Below are positions 50,201-61,455 of a DNA stretch of 64,000 bases, piece after piece (within the stretch, counting starts at the first letter, position 1; every line of letters starts with the position of its first letter). Origin of the DNA: Beaufortia kweichowensis (taxonomy: Eukaryota > Chordata > Actinopteri > Cypriniformes > Gastromyzontidae); assembly GCA_019155185.1 (NCBI GenBank), contig CM032800.1, forward strand, positions 11,848,001 through 11,912,000, read 5' to 3'. The translations under genes and the position numbers were made by a program. The notes under the pieces were generated by a model. That model saw only the letters and a program-made list of their open reading frames with translations. It was not told where the DNA came from and made no database searches.

Positions 50201-53200
50201 TCAACATATTATTGTTGGCTTTTACAGTCACACTTAGGTCTTAGATCTTTAAACACACACTGTCTACTTATATAAGCATAATGCAATTGCTACATAATGT
50301 AAGTAAAACATTGAATATAAGTACAATTTAACATGTATGTAAACCATAGGTACATTGTATGCATCTTATAAAATGGGACATTTTATATTATGTTTGATAG
50401 CATGCCAGACACTGTCCATAAAGCTTAACCTGAAATTCAGCTGCTTCTTTTAAACGTTGTCTCTGTGGCACCTTCTTTGTTAATGTCTGCTAATGTGTTG
50501 AAACTGCCCAATATCACCATTAGCATAGCTCAACCATAAGCCCAGGCCAAAATACCTGTATGTCCAAAACACAGAGAACAGTATAGTGTTCGGGAAAACT
50601 GTCATTATTTGTGACATTCTGCTTGGTTCTGTTAGTGGGACTAAATTACACACATGTCCATCTCTATAATCTGTGCATCTGGCTACAATGCCTGGATGTT
50701 CTGAATCTGTTCTGGACTGCAGTGAAAGACTAGAGACAATCCATATGGCAGTCTGTATATATGTAGGTGAAGTTGTCCAGTGCTGCTAAGCCCAAAGCCA
50801 AGTGCTTTCTTTCATCCATCTGTCACAGTGACGGCACGAATGGATTCTGGATTCAGATTATCTTGTTCTGTAACAAAAGAAAATAATCTGTTATTTGTCC
50901 TCATCTAATCTCTGTTGTATACAATTGTCCATGGTGTTGGAGCCCATTGTCTTTTTGTGCTGCATGATTGCAGATTCACCAATAGGGGGCACTATTGCTG
51001 CACCACTGTTTGTGTTTCTGAGGTGACTATTATGTTTAAAAGAGCATAATGCTATTTCAATAATAATTTATTTTGAAGTGTTAATACTTTATTGCTAATT
51101 CCTAGCTAATTATTTAATTGCATAAGGGTGACGTTTCCTAAATACTTTGATCCAGAACACTGTGAGAGTAAAAGCTTTAATACATAATGAATGTTTTCCT
51201 TATGCATTGATTTAAAATGTGCAACTTTTGATAAGTATAAAAGCATTACAAGAGCAAAACCTTTTAGGTTCAGTTGTGTTTTAGAGAATATTTGCTTGAA
51301 TTAAAAACAATATTTATGTAGTCGTGTCAAGATTAACCAAATACTTTGGTGAAACAAAAGGTGTAGTTGTTTGTGACTGCAGGGTATTTTATTTGTTATG
51401 CTGATAAACTGTACATGCCTTAGGGTGTCTGTGAACAATTTTCATCACTTTCTAAAGAACTGTATAACTGTGCGAAAAAGCAACAATCAGAGAACAGATC
51501 AATAATTACAGCTTCCTCACAATTACACCTACTGGTTATTCATGATGCCCATTGGCTGAGGATCATTGATTTCCTTTCATTCTGTCAAGTGGCTTTTGTT
51601 GCAGAATAAAAATGCTTTTTAAATTACAGATGTTAAATGTTTCTGCTGTTTTAAGTGTTTAGTGATTACTTGCTTTTGTGGATCATCCTACATTGTGTAA
51701 TATTTAATCTATTCTATCTGTCAACCTATGTTATACATTTATTGGTAATGGTGTTTCACTGTTTTTCTTTCAGCATGGTGCTTCTCAAGAGGACTTCATC
51801 CGTGGCAGCAGAGAGCAGAACATTAGGGATGTTGTCTATGACATCGCCAGCCAAGCCCATGTCCATCTTGAACACGTATGCTCTCTATTATTATTATTTC
51901 TTAAGCTCTCAAATACTTGATTGTATGTTCTCCATCACATCACAGGCAACATCTGCACCTCTTCATTACTGAAAATTACATTTTGTATATCTTTTCGACA
52001 GTTTTCAAAAGAATCACCCAATTATAATTACAATGCGCATTTACAGTATGAGTCTTCTATTGTTTGCTATGTGAATTACATATCTTGTCTTTGATCATCT
52101 AACTCATTACTGTTTTGTCTTACAGGCGAGATCCTTCAGCAAGACCGTTCCACATGCAGCCATGCCTGCCTTCTTGCAAACGGTGAGTAATTTCATCTCT
52201 TTCAGCATCTCTCTTCCCCCCATGTATCTCTAATGTAATGTGACATGGAGAAGCTCATGGCTTATCTGTATTCTGCATCCAGAGAGGTGGAGACTAATAT
52301 CCTCACATGACTCCTGCTCCCTGGAGTCACAGCTACCCACTCATGTTCTGATTACACATCTTAAGCCTTTTCACAGTTCTCTTTAAAGAAGCCTGCCGGA
52401 CAGGGAATCGCTTGTAGCGGGTTATTAGGGGAGGTACTAAACTTTTCAGTCAAAATGGTCTGTTTGCAATGCTTTAATGTTTTGCTACTGCAAGCAGAAC
52501 AGTGTTTAAGTGGCAAATCATCAGACTAGCAGTGTCATAGGTTATAATCTAAGGGATTTGCTATGCTGATAAAAGTTATATATTTAATGCAGTGCAAGTT
52601 GCTTTGCATGTAAATGCAATCATCTGTTCCTACCTTTAGTCGCAATTGTCATTCAAGCTCCTTTCAAGCTCAGTCATAGACTTCTTTACGATAATACTTT
52701 ATGCCCCACTTGCTTTTGCTGGTTGTTAGCTTTGTCTTCACAAAAGAGTTTCACTGTAAGTCTTGACATTTGAAGACTGCAAACTTAGAAAATTTATATT
52801 TAGGATACTTTAAAAAAATTTTAAAGATTAGAAGTGCTTTAGGAAGATTACATTGTTCAGAGGTTTTTAAAAGAATGCTATTGACATTGACATTATCTGT
52901 ATCTTTCCATAGTTCTTTTTTCTGGTCATTAAAATCATTTTAAGTTATTTAATCAATGTGCAATTCCATGCAAATTTTCACCTTACTGTGAAAAAAACAG
53001 TTTTGTACCAAAGGTCTTCACCATACTGACAGCTTAGATGTCAATTTGGTGGTTTCATAAATGAGCACATGAAAATTATGATTTCATATTTTTTGAAGAA
53101 TCTTTTCTCTATTTGTTGGGTATTATTGCTTCTGGTTTGTGTATTTTAATTCACAGAAATACTATGATGTATGTTGCCTCTTAAAAATGTGGTATTCGTA

Positions 53201-53640
53201 ACATAACATTTACATAATACATAATATACATTTAACATGTATACTGCAAATTTCTTATATAGGTAACTCATGTATAGTCTGATTTGATTGCTGTCTCTAC
53301 TCTGTCAACAGCGCTTTAGTAAAATATAAACAGACATTTCAATATATTAATAAATATTGTAATAAATACATTCTGTGAGAATTTATATTTCAAGTTTTGA
53401 CTGAAAATGTCACATTCATAATGCTGGAATTGCACCAATGCATTTGACAAATTACTTTTTAAATGAACTAAATGAAGCCTGTTCTGAGATTGTTTGTATA
53501 TCTTGTCTCAGGTTGTACTGGAGGACTACTTGCACAGAATGAGGAAAGTAGATTTTGATGTTTTCCACCCCAGTCTACAGAAGAGAAATCCATTGCTTCC
53601 ACTTCAGCTGTATTTACGCTCATGGAAAAAAACCTACTGA
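47262..53640 (+). CDS. ndufaf6: NADH:ubiquinone oxidoreductase complex assembly factor 6
   Basis: Mitochondrial protein with a squalene/phytoene-synthase-like fold, needed for early assembly of complex I (ND1 stage). Nine exons: 47262-47431, 47980-48079, 48250-48372, 48466-48522, 48906-49008, 49365-49498, 51774-51875, 52126-52182 and 53512-53640. They total 975 nt, 324 residues (human 333). The ATG at 47262 begins a basic, acid-poor leader suited to mitochondrial import. Family blocks seen: LRAFNVELAQ, KTIGLMRMQFWK, LYLLLETLGVKNVHADHAAS, HIGKAQGI, RKVYLPMDICVLHG, IRDVVYDIASQAHVHLEHA, and the C-terminus LRSWKKTY. Intron 2 must start with GC rather than GT (48080-48081) to keep the frame. Its position next to tp53inp1-type neighbours agrees with human 8q22. 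Candidate poly(A) signals are at 53896 and 54098. Confidence 0.96.
47751..47890. mobile_element. Short non-autonomous DNA element, ndufaf6 intron 1
   Basis: Ends GGCAATTCCA and TGGAATTGTC form an imperfect terminal inverted repeat. Internal words (AATAAATACATTCTCTGA, TGTCGCATCCTGGAG) match the larger element at 52959-53435. Confidence 0.55.
50015..50250. mobile_element. Probable interspersed repeat in ndufaf6 intron 6
   Basis: TTAACCCTTAACCCAACCAT with several AAGTA(C/A)A..GTA steps resembles a family of fish repeats built around TAACCCTAA(A)CC and stepped TGTAAGTAC words. Ends not defined. Confidence 0.4.
52959..53435. mobile_element. Non-autonomous DNA element, ndufaf6 intron 8
   Basis: Perfect 11-bp terminal inverted repeats GTGCAATTCCA / TGGAATTGCAC bound 477 bp. 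Interior AATAAATACATTCTGTGAGA and CACATTCATAATGC match the shorter copy in intron 1. A 4-5 bp CAAT(G) at both flanks may be the target duplication. Confidence 0.65.
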
Positions 53641-56600
53641 TGTGTTTTATTAAATATCATTTAGTATATGCTGATGAACTCTCTGTCAAAGGTTAAGACA
53701 GAAACATTGCCTGACTTAATTAAATCATGTAGACTTGATAACAAATGTTATGTCTCCTTCATTTTTTAACGCTGCTATGCTAGATGAAAGGAAAATATTT
53801 GATTACTGAAAATAACTTAGGTTTACAGAAAATTGCAGTGACCTAATCGTAAAATGTATGCAATTGTGTCTGAAACTTTAAAGTCAACAAAAACAAATAA
53901 AACCCCTTTTTTATTCAAACAGTGAAGCACTTTTAAAAACAACCCCGTTGTAAATCTGTTTTCAATTTGCTCATATTTGCATAGTGTTAGTGGCATGAAA
54001 TGAAAGAAATGTTCACAACTCTGCATGTGAAATGTTTTTTAATATATTGAGTTATTTAAGGCATTTGCATTTAAGGCATTTGCAATAATTTTTACTTAAT
54101 AAAGGAATTGAATACTGCTCCTGATAAACAAGGTTAACAATTCAGTTTCAGACTGCTGTTGTGTTGCAATGTAATGTATTTTTAGAGGGGCAATCATGAG
54201 TTTGTTTACTCATAAAGATTCAGACCACCTACTGACAAAAGCCCCTTATTGGAGCAACATGGTGCTGGTTGTTAGTGACTACCGTTACTCTTAAGTATTT
54301 TAATAGGAACGTCTTGACTCAATTTACTTATTTTGTTTGTCCCTTGTTTGTTATTGTAGCTAAATTCAGCATAAGATCATCATATATAACTTTTATATAT
54401 GAATTTATATAACATTTGCATTTTCTCATTAAAATATATTTAAGCGTTAATCCAATCATAACCCTCCTTTTAAGCTTCAATCAAAAAATTGGAATTAGAG
54501 CTGTTAATATACTTTGCCAAGCTGGGGTTTGAAACCTTTAAATGTCAATGTGTGTGTCCAGCCTAATTATAATTCTTTGATATTAGCAGAATAATTTTAT
54601 TGCCATTGAAATTCTTTCATTCATTAAACATGGAACAAGAAAAATGGGTAACTAGAAAAATGTGATTATAGAACATGTATTTTATACACTGATAGAGGTT
54701 ATGGTTTCTTTGTTTAATTCAAAAAGTTCAAAAGGCCCCTGTATAGATTACATGTCTTAAGCACAAAACTAGTAGTAAAAGTAATTGGTTTACCCATAAA
54801 TCAGAAATCTGTGGTGGTTCGTTATTATTTCTCAGAGATAGCAATTCTAAGCACGTTTAGAGCTCAAATTTATTCTCAAATCTTTTCAAGTCAGCTGAGG
54901 GTCAGTGATTAAGGTTTTCCTCTCTCAATAGAGGGTGTTGAAATGAATGCAGACACATTACAAGTAATTACTGTCTGGAGAACCTTAAGCGGATAATTGC
55001 CTCTCTTTACTGAAACACGTCAGGGTCTTACTAAATCGTTTTTCTTTTATTTGTCATAAGTGAGCAGAGATGCTCTGAGCGGAGACCTCAAACTGACCAT
55101 TTAAGGAACTCGGTTGTTCTTCAAGTTTATCTTAAAATGTGATTTCAGTATTTTCTTGATTTTACATTCTTACCCTTTAATAAAATGTTGCAAGTTTGTC
55201 TGTGTAAAGGGGATCTGTGTGACAAAATGCTAATGCTCATGAGTCGCTCTTCTAATTAATTTTCTGTTGAAGAGAATGAAAATGTTCATTTAAGGAAATC
55301 AGACAACAGGTTCATAAATGGATTAAAATAGAAGAAGGGGGAAATATTTGAGTTGTTGATTCATTTTTTTATCAACATAAGAGACAATTGTTTCTAACCC
55401 AAAACGTTAAAACATAAATTTCTCATCATTTTCTAATGGATGTCAATATTTCTGTTCTATATAAGCATCAGTAATCAAACTACTGTTTTTCATTGATGCT
55501 AAAATTTCTTAACTATTGGTTTACAGTAAAAATGGTAAACCTTGTGAAGGAATAACACTTAACTTTTTTATTTGGACATTAAACTACCTTATTGTTGAGC
55601 TCCAGCAGCTAGTGAAGCAACTTTATTTGTGTGAACAACATTCCCTGTTTTTTCTGAAAGAAAGGGTGCAAAAAAAGGTGCAGTAATTCTCTGAGCCAGT
55701 ACTATATATCTATGACTGTAAATATCTTTTGTTCTTTCAGGCAGTAATCAACTTCTATTAATTTCTATTGCTGACTATTGCTATTAGATTACTGGCATAG
55801 GAAACCATTGAATGCATTTCATCCCTTGCGTCTTTGCCATGTGTAATAAGGGGTATTGTGTCTCTGATCCACTGTTCTGACGCAGCTGTCATTATTCATT
55901 TTCACATGGATTCTATCAAAGTGATGCATTTATGGTAATTTTCATAAAGCGAGGAGAGACCTATAGGAGTTATTTGATTGTAATAGAGCACATAGAGCAG
56001 TTATGGAATCTGGGTCTGAAAAAAATGACTCGGTGATTAAGTTCTTGGTTATTGTACCACTTACCGTGCATATTAAAATAAAGTTTCTTTTCATTTTGTT
56101 ATTTTAAGAGTTTGCTGATTTTCTTGCTACACATTTATGTATAAGTGATCAACAAAGAACTATGTCACAGAATAAACAGTACATAAAGCTTGCATGCATG
56201 CATGTGACTTTCACTTTTAAAATGCCACCAGCAAAAACAAATTAATGTAATGCGACTTTCCTCCCAGTACATTGTGCCAGTTTTGCAGAGCAATTCCAGG
56301 TCATATTTCTTATGGACGTCACACAGAAATACTCCATTACGACCTTGTAATTGTTGGTTTCACAGAGATGTTTTGCAGGGTGTAAATGGACCAGGGTTAA
56401 TAAAAACCATTTTGCCCACCCACTTAGGCAGTATTTAATACACTTAAGGAGAAAATGTCTCTAAGAGTGTACTTTTAAGTGAGAACAAACATGTACTGGC
56501 CTCCTACACAAACACATGACTGAGACCATCCAGACGATTCCCTCCAGTGCAATATGTGTAGTGAAATATTAAAACGCATTGTTTACTAGAGTCCAAGTGA

Positions 56601-57624
56601 GTAAGGCAGATGCCGTATTCCACAGAAATGACATAGTGAAATTAAAAAAAGTCAAGCCATCTGCCCTCCTCCTGGGGTCTTATAGAAATTGGACAACCCC
56701 CCTGGTTCTAAACTGGGACCTCTAGCCTTGTCACAGCTATGAGGGGACATATGATTGGAGATTCATCAGATAGTAATCTTCGAAACAAGATTAAAGACGA
56801 TTTAAGATTACGTGGGCAACATTTGCTTACTCTGCTGGATCTTCAGATGCACATTATGTCACGCATAAGTGGGTATGCACGAGAGATGGTCTTTGACATG
56901 TGAGTTCTACATTTGAGTTAAAAGCACGTGTGGAATACTGAAATTAAACTGTTATATATTATAAATAATGCCAATATATTAAATGTATATTATAGGCCTA
57001 TATATATTTTGATAAACTATGTTTCATGCATTCACTGTATAATAACAGTTGGATATATGAATAAAAGTTAAAGACAGACAGTTTTGTAATATTTGAGATT
57101 AGAAATGTAAAGTGTATGCTTAAAACTAAACTAAACAAAATAAGCTTCATGTGATATGTTTAAGACTCATAATTTAATTATTTTTTAATGAATAAGAAAG
57201 AAAGCCACTCATAATAACTGTAAAAGTATAATGTGTTGGACCTTGTATGTTAAGAAACACTGAGTCAGTCGATGCAATGCATGATTATGCTAAATATGAA
57301 TATGCTGAAGTTTTAGTAGATGACACAGTCATCTAGCATTGTTATTGCCTCAGTGGTTTAATGAAAATCACAGCAACCAAGAAACCCTATAATCATTTGT
57401 TCTTTATCGCCCCCACGTGTTACATATTTATTGTAGGAATCTATCATTTTCTGCTTCAAAGGGCAGTTTACTCAGTCACAAAATCGTTGAGCATATCAGT
57501 ATTCCACAATACAGAGATGCAAAAAAGAAAAGCAATAACCGACAAGCATCTAATGTTTCAGATTGTACGTATTATGTCACATACTCGAAAGCAACATTTG
57601 GAGACATAACAAAAACTGACATGC
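53641..57624. other. Intergenic between ndufaf6 and the GPCR
   Basis: ndufaf6 3' UTR first (AATAAA at 53896 and 54098). Then some 3.4 kb with little obvious repeat. 54,830-55,330 and 55,850-56,430 are of more balanced composition with homeodomain-type TAATTA words and look like candidate conserved non-coding elements; that is a visual impression only. No gene seen. Confidence 0.35.
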
Positions 57625-57830
57625 AACACTCTTAAAAATAAAGGTGCTTCACGAGGTCATAAAAGAACCTTTTTTTAACAAAAAGGTTCACAAAAGCTTC
57701 TTTGTACTGGAATTAGATTCTTCAGGAGATAAAAACGTAAGAATTAAACAGTTTTTTAGGAAACTTTGACTGGAAAGTTCTTCGGAGAATCACTGTGAAC
57801 AACCTTTTCAAGCACCTTTATATTCAGAAT
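57625..57830. mobile_element. MITE with AAAGGTGCTT termini
   Basis: Left end AATAAAGGTGCTTCACGAGG; right end TTTTCAAGCACCTTTATATT, its approximate complement. Interior AAAGAACCTTTTTTTAAC and GGAAAGTTCTTCGG follow an abundant cyprinid element that alternates AAGAACC and GGTTCTT words. Confidence 0.75.
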
Positions 57831-57879
57831 AAAAATATAGATCATTCTGAGTGCGTGACCTGAGGATAAATACCAGCGT

Positions 57880-58025
57880 AGTGACACTGGCATTATTATC
57901 AAGATCTAAACTGATAACCAAAGGGTTGTGGGTTTGAATCCCACATATCACAAGACACATAACCCCAGATTCATCCAGGGAGACTGAAATAAATGTCCTT
58001 TGAATTGTAAGCTACTTTAATAGTA
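57880..58025 (+). mobile_element. tRNA-derived SINE remnant
   Basis: An RNA polymerase III B box GGTTTGAATCCC (57931) follows an A-box-less head, then a tail TTGTAAGCTACTTTAATAG corresponding to the SINE tail seen at 131. Lies immediately beyond the GPCR stop codon and probably contributes to its 3' UTR. Confidence 0.6.
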
Positions 58026-58033
58026 AACAAGCC

Positions 58034-59086
58034 TCAAGGTTTGCGCGCCTGTTCTCTGATTGTGTTCTTCTCGGTGTTCTCACACTCGGTTTTAGGCGCA
58101 TTGTTCAGCTGAGCGGATACGATTAGTTGACAAGCGCGATTTCTAAACTTGTGGTCTCTAATGCCATATATGATAACATTACAGCAGCTGTTTGTGGTCA
58201 AAATCCAAAAGGCAAAAAATGAAAAAGCGCACCATTCGTTTCCGAAAACGTTTCCAACTACAAACACAGCGATGGGGGTGAAAGAAGCAGTGAAAGCCAG
58301 TGTCAGAGTCCCGATTGTCCTGGCAGCTTTGATGTCGGAGAAGGTTGGTTTCGTTGCGCCTTGACTCTCGGTTTCGGCGAGATGCTTTCTTCTTTTTGAA
58401 TGCTGGCGAATTGTGGTGAGGGATATGATGTTGATGACAACAGTCCCTCCGAGTAGGGTAAAGTCAAATGCAGGGAACAGTAAGAGGATATTCCACGCCT
58501 GGGATGGGAAATCGGTGCTTCCCAATGCGTAATTGCACATTCTGCTGCAAGGGTTGTACTCCAAAGCAATTTCATTGCTGAAAACCATCGGCGACATTGC
58601 CAGGAAAAAGCTCCCCATCCAAGAAATGGCAATTAGGATGCTCGTTCTTCTTTTGGTTATGACAGATTCCTTGTGCAGTGGCTTCAAAACGGCGATGCTC
58701 CTTTCAATGGTCAAGAGAAAAATAGTTGTAATGGAAACTAAAGTACATCCCGCAAATACGGGTCCTATAAAACTGCAGGGGTGAAAAGTTGCGTTTTGGG
58801 AATTGCGCACTGTCCACTCCGGTGCTGAATTTTGGACAAGGAGAGAGATTTCTGCGTAGACGGAGACGGGTACCACAAATAATCCCACCGCCAGATCTGC
58901 CACAGCCAACGAGGCTTTTAAATATCCCTGCGGAGTGTGGAAATGTTTGGTTCCGAAGACCACTGCTAATGTCAGAGCGTTTCCAAAAAGTATGACGAGC
59001 ATCAGTGATACCATGAAGACCACAAGGAGTATCTTGTTTGTCGTTGTACAGCAACACACACTACAGTTTGCTAGCTCCTCTGGCAT
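58034..59086 (-). CDS. Orphan class A (rhodopsin-like) G-protein-coupled receptor
   Basis: Plasma-membrane receptor, 350 residues in one uninterrupted frame with an ATG at 59086. Seven hydrophobic segments can be laid out around the usual anchors: N36 (TM1), D64 in SLAVADLAVG (TM2), C104 (extracellular end of TM3), W156 (TM4), P205 (TM5), P271 (TM6) and N303...Y307 (TM7). Sequons lie at N7 (NCS) and N98 (NAT). The DRY motif is ERS (128-130), the TM6 CWxP is SFTP with F at the toggle position (269), and NPxxY is NVIIY. Position 3.32, aspartate in amine receptors, is F111, so an amine ligand is unlikely despite an amine/adenosine-receptor-like TM2. The third loop is short and basic (KRRKH). I do not recognise the exact orthologue. 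An upstream acceptor near 59209 suggests a spliced 5' UTR. Confidence 0.88.
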   Translation of the reverse strand: MPEELANCSVCCCTTTNKILLVVFMVSLMLVILFGNALTLAVVFGTKHFHTPQGYLKASLAVADLAVGLFVVPVSVYAEISLLVQNSAPEWTVRNSQNATFHPCSFIGPVFAGCTLVSITTIFLLTIERSIAVLKPLHKESVITKRRTSILIAISWMGSFFLAMSPMVFSNEIALEYNPCSRMCNYALGSTDFPSQAWNILLLFPAFDFTLLGGTVVINIISLTTIRQHSKRRKHLAETESQGATKPTFSDIKAARTIGTLTLAFTASFTPIAVFVVGNVFGNEWCAFSFFAFWILTTNSCCNVIIYGIRDHKFRNRACQLIVSAQLNNAPKTECENTEKNTIREQARKP

Positions 59087-60682
59087 CCTTGTTCAGCTGT
59101 GCGTAAAATCTCTGTCAGTGGCACAATGATGCTTCTCCTCTGCGCTCTGAGGCAAGGCACGGCAACATGCGCATGGTGCTTCGTCTGGTGGAGAAATTCA
59201 CTCCTGACAAAATAAAAAATATATGTTTAAATGATTAAAGGAAATTATTTTAAATGGAAATCGTTTTTTCAATAAACAACCTACAAAATTAAACACAAAA
59301 ACGCTCAAAAGGTTTGTAGTTACCGGCCAAAACAGTAATGGGTACATGTACATTGTGTGGTTTAATCATGATTAATCCACACCTGTTGTGAAATATCGTG
59401 AGGTACAGATCATATAGACCCACCTTAGACAGACGATCCATTTCCCCAACTTCTCGGCGTCTTTCAGCACAGAAGACAATGTATTCTGCGCGAGTCCGGA
59501 TATGTTGCAAATCCTTAATGAGAATTTTAATGAAAATCTTAGCACAGTTTATAAACAACACCGCAAATACGTTTGCAATAGCCTTGCTTTGGAGAAATTA
59601 AGAAATGTCTTATGCAGGCTTGCTCTGCCTGCTCGGGTGAGCGCGCTCTTAATTGCGCTCGTGCAGGGACAGTGCGCGCGCTGGCAGTGATGCCAGTCTG
59701 ACGTGCACCGCTGTAGTCACTGGATTTCTCTAAAGCTATTATTTGCTCATGGAGTTATTATGGAGACCGTTATAAAGATTACGGAAAATATAAAATGATC
59801 AAAGATTTAGCAACCAACCAGAGGATCGGTTGTAAAGACAACTGTATTAAAAACAAGAAAGAAAACTTTCATTGCTATCACCAGCATTTAATAAAATGAG
59901 CTAAAATATCTTAAATAAATAATAACAGAATAAAAGAAACTCATTGTCTATATCATGGCGTTACCATGGGCAAGCACCTGAGGGCACCAGAGAGTTACAC
60001 TGTTATATGCACTTCTGTTGAACTAAAATATCTTCAGACACTATTCTGCGACATGTTTATCTACAAGCTCTTTCCGTTTCTACATATTAAAAGCTCTGTC
60101 ACTTTCAGTTTCGTAGCCTATAAAAATCTTTGATCGACAGAAGTTGAAAAGAAGTGAACTAAATAGCCCATTACATGTATATGGGAGAAAATGTAAAATG
60201 ACTTAAAGAGCAGACTGGGTGAAACTAAGATGATTAGAAATGTGAACGTTTAAACTAATTTAATTCTGCCCTGAAATACTATTTATATCACTGTTATCTT
60301 GAGGTCATAGATACTCACATACTCACATAACCGACCCACATAAACATACTGTAATTTAGGATTTACTATAAACAGTAGTAAAATTGTCAGATAATATAGT
60401 ATTTTGAAGCATGCTATGGTAAAAAGTTTATTGCATTATTTACTATTATATCAATTTACTATAGTACATACAGAGTACTGTAGTATACAACAACAAGTGT
60501 AGTAATTACTACTGTAGTAATATACTACAGTAGCCTATACTACAATTCACTACAGCTTACTATAGTTAATCCTGAAGTACAGTATATTTTCATGTGGACA
60601 GGCACGTGCTAGTAAAATATTTGTGGTTCATGTAAGCGCATGTTTGCAGCAAAAAGAAAAAACTGAAAGGGATTACTACAAG
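59087..60682. other. GPCR upstream region and intergenic
   Basis: A minus-strand acceptor near 59209 and a donor AAG|GTGGGT near 59423 could define a spliced GPCR 5' UTR. 59,620-59,710 is GC-rich (GAGCGCGCTCTT, CAGTGCGCGCGCTGG) and could be its promoter. 60,340-60,600 is a low-complexity repeat of ACTGTAGTA/TACTATAGTA words, a common fish repeat pattern. No other gene seen. Confidence 0.4.
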
Positions 60683-60695
60683 AACGTGCTGATCC
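60683..60695. repeat. LINE target-site duplication, left copy
   Basis: AACGTGCTGATCC, identical to 61211-61223 on the other side of the LINE. The extra A preceding it differs in context, so 13 bp is the firm length. Confidence 0.9.
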
Positions 60696-61210
60696 GTACC
60701 CTGCTAAACATTATTTAATTACATTTAAAAAAGATATGGATGTAAGCTGTAGCTTTTGCAAGCAGAAGCCGGAGACAGCTGTTCATTTATTTTGGCACTG
60801 CCCTTATGTATCTTTTTTTTGGCAAAATGTACTTGACTTTATTGTTGGAAATATTTATTTTGCAATGGAAAGTTCTTTTAGGCATTATTGTAAACTCCAA
60901 AGATAAACAGACTTGCACTTATTTTATTAATTTCTTTATTTTAATGGCCAAATTTCATATACATAAATATAAATTTTCAGGTAAAAAAACATGTTTTATA
61001 GCATTTAAAAATGAAGTGAAATATTATATTGAATCTATATTGCCCTCGAAGAAACAAAAAGCTATTAGAATTTTGCAAGCATGTACACTCTTTAATGTAT
61101 TCCTTTAATTTTTGTATATATATATATATCCCCCTAGCATTTGAAATTTCTGAATTGTTGTAACTGTATGGAATATGTTTCTCTGTTCAATTAAAAAAAA
61201 CAAAAAAAAC
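60696..61210 (+). mobile_element. 5'-truncated L1/Tx1-like LINE insertion with target-site duplication
   Basis: The 3' end of a LINE second reading frame. A continuous frame from 60697 reads CSFCKQKPETAVHLFWHCP, the zinc-knuckle found after the reverse transcriptase domain in fish L1/Tx1-type elements. After a frameshift near 60.88 kb the terminal region continues (MAKFHIHKYKFSGKKTCF ... IRILQACTLFNVFL) to a stop at 61106-61108. A (TA)n-containing tail ends in an A-rich AATTAAAAAAAACAAAAAAAAC. Identical 13-bp copies of AACGTGCTGATCC flank it at 60683-60695 and 61211-61223. It is only about 515 bp long and already frameshifted, so it is dead. The intact duplication suggests a fairly recent insertion. 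Confidence 0.9.
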
Positions 61211-61223
61211 AACGTGCTGATCC
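61211..61223. repeat. LINE target-site duplication, right copy
   Basis: AACGTGCTGATCC directly after the A-rich LINE tail; pairs with 60683-60695. Confidence 0.9.
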
Positions 61224-61299
61224 AGATTAGTCCTGCCCCTTCTCCCACACCAGCCCCGACCCGGAGTCACGCCGGTGACGCTTACATTCCCTGTTCCAG

Positions 61300-61455
61300 C
61301 CCTCACAGCCATATTGAAACTGCACTTTCCTACTTTGGCTGCCCTGGAAGGTGCCGAAAGACTTTTTACGGACTCTTTTTTTAATATTTCGCCCAAAGAA
61401 GAAGTTACCGGTGACTGTGGCTTTGCTTTGACGTCTGTTGGTCGGTTGCGTTGAG
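61300..61455 (+). promoter_or_regulatory. Probable promoter and untranslated exon 1 of a plus-strand gene (plekhf2 by synteny?)
   Basis: From about 61,230 the sequence turns GC-richer, with GACCCGGAGTCACGCCGGTG and a GCCATATTG element resembling a YY1 initiator site (61308-61316). No long frame is present. A good donor, TTGAG|GTAAGC, follows 61455, and sequence after it looks intronic to the window end. In human the neighbour beyond NDUFAF6 on this side is PLEKHF2, whose first exon is untranslated; that is the basis of the guess. It could equally be another gene's first exon. Confidence 0.45.

Noticed and set aside
57901..57960. Possible tRNA gene (B box GGTTTGAATCCC)
   Set aside because: No matching A box or cloverleaf arms and a SINE tail follows; treated as a SINE remnant.
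59289..59561. 90-codon minus-strand frame upstream of the GPCR
   Set aside because: No resemblance to known proteins, AT-rich; may overlap a 5' UTR exon but not supported as coding.
60806..61108. 100-codon frame as a host gene
   Set aside because: It is the frameshifted C-terminal part of the LINE second frame, bounded by target-site duplications.
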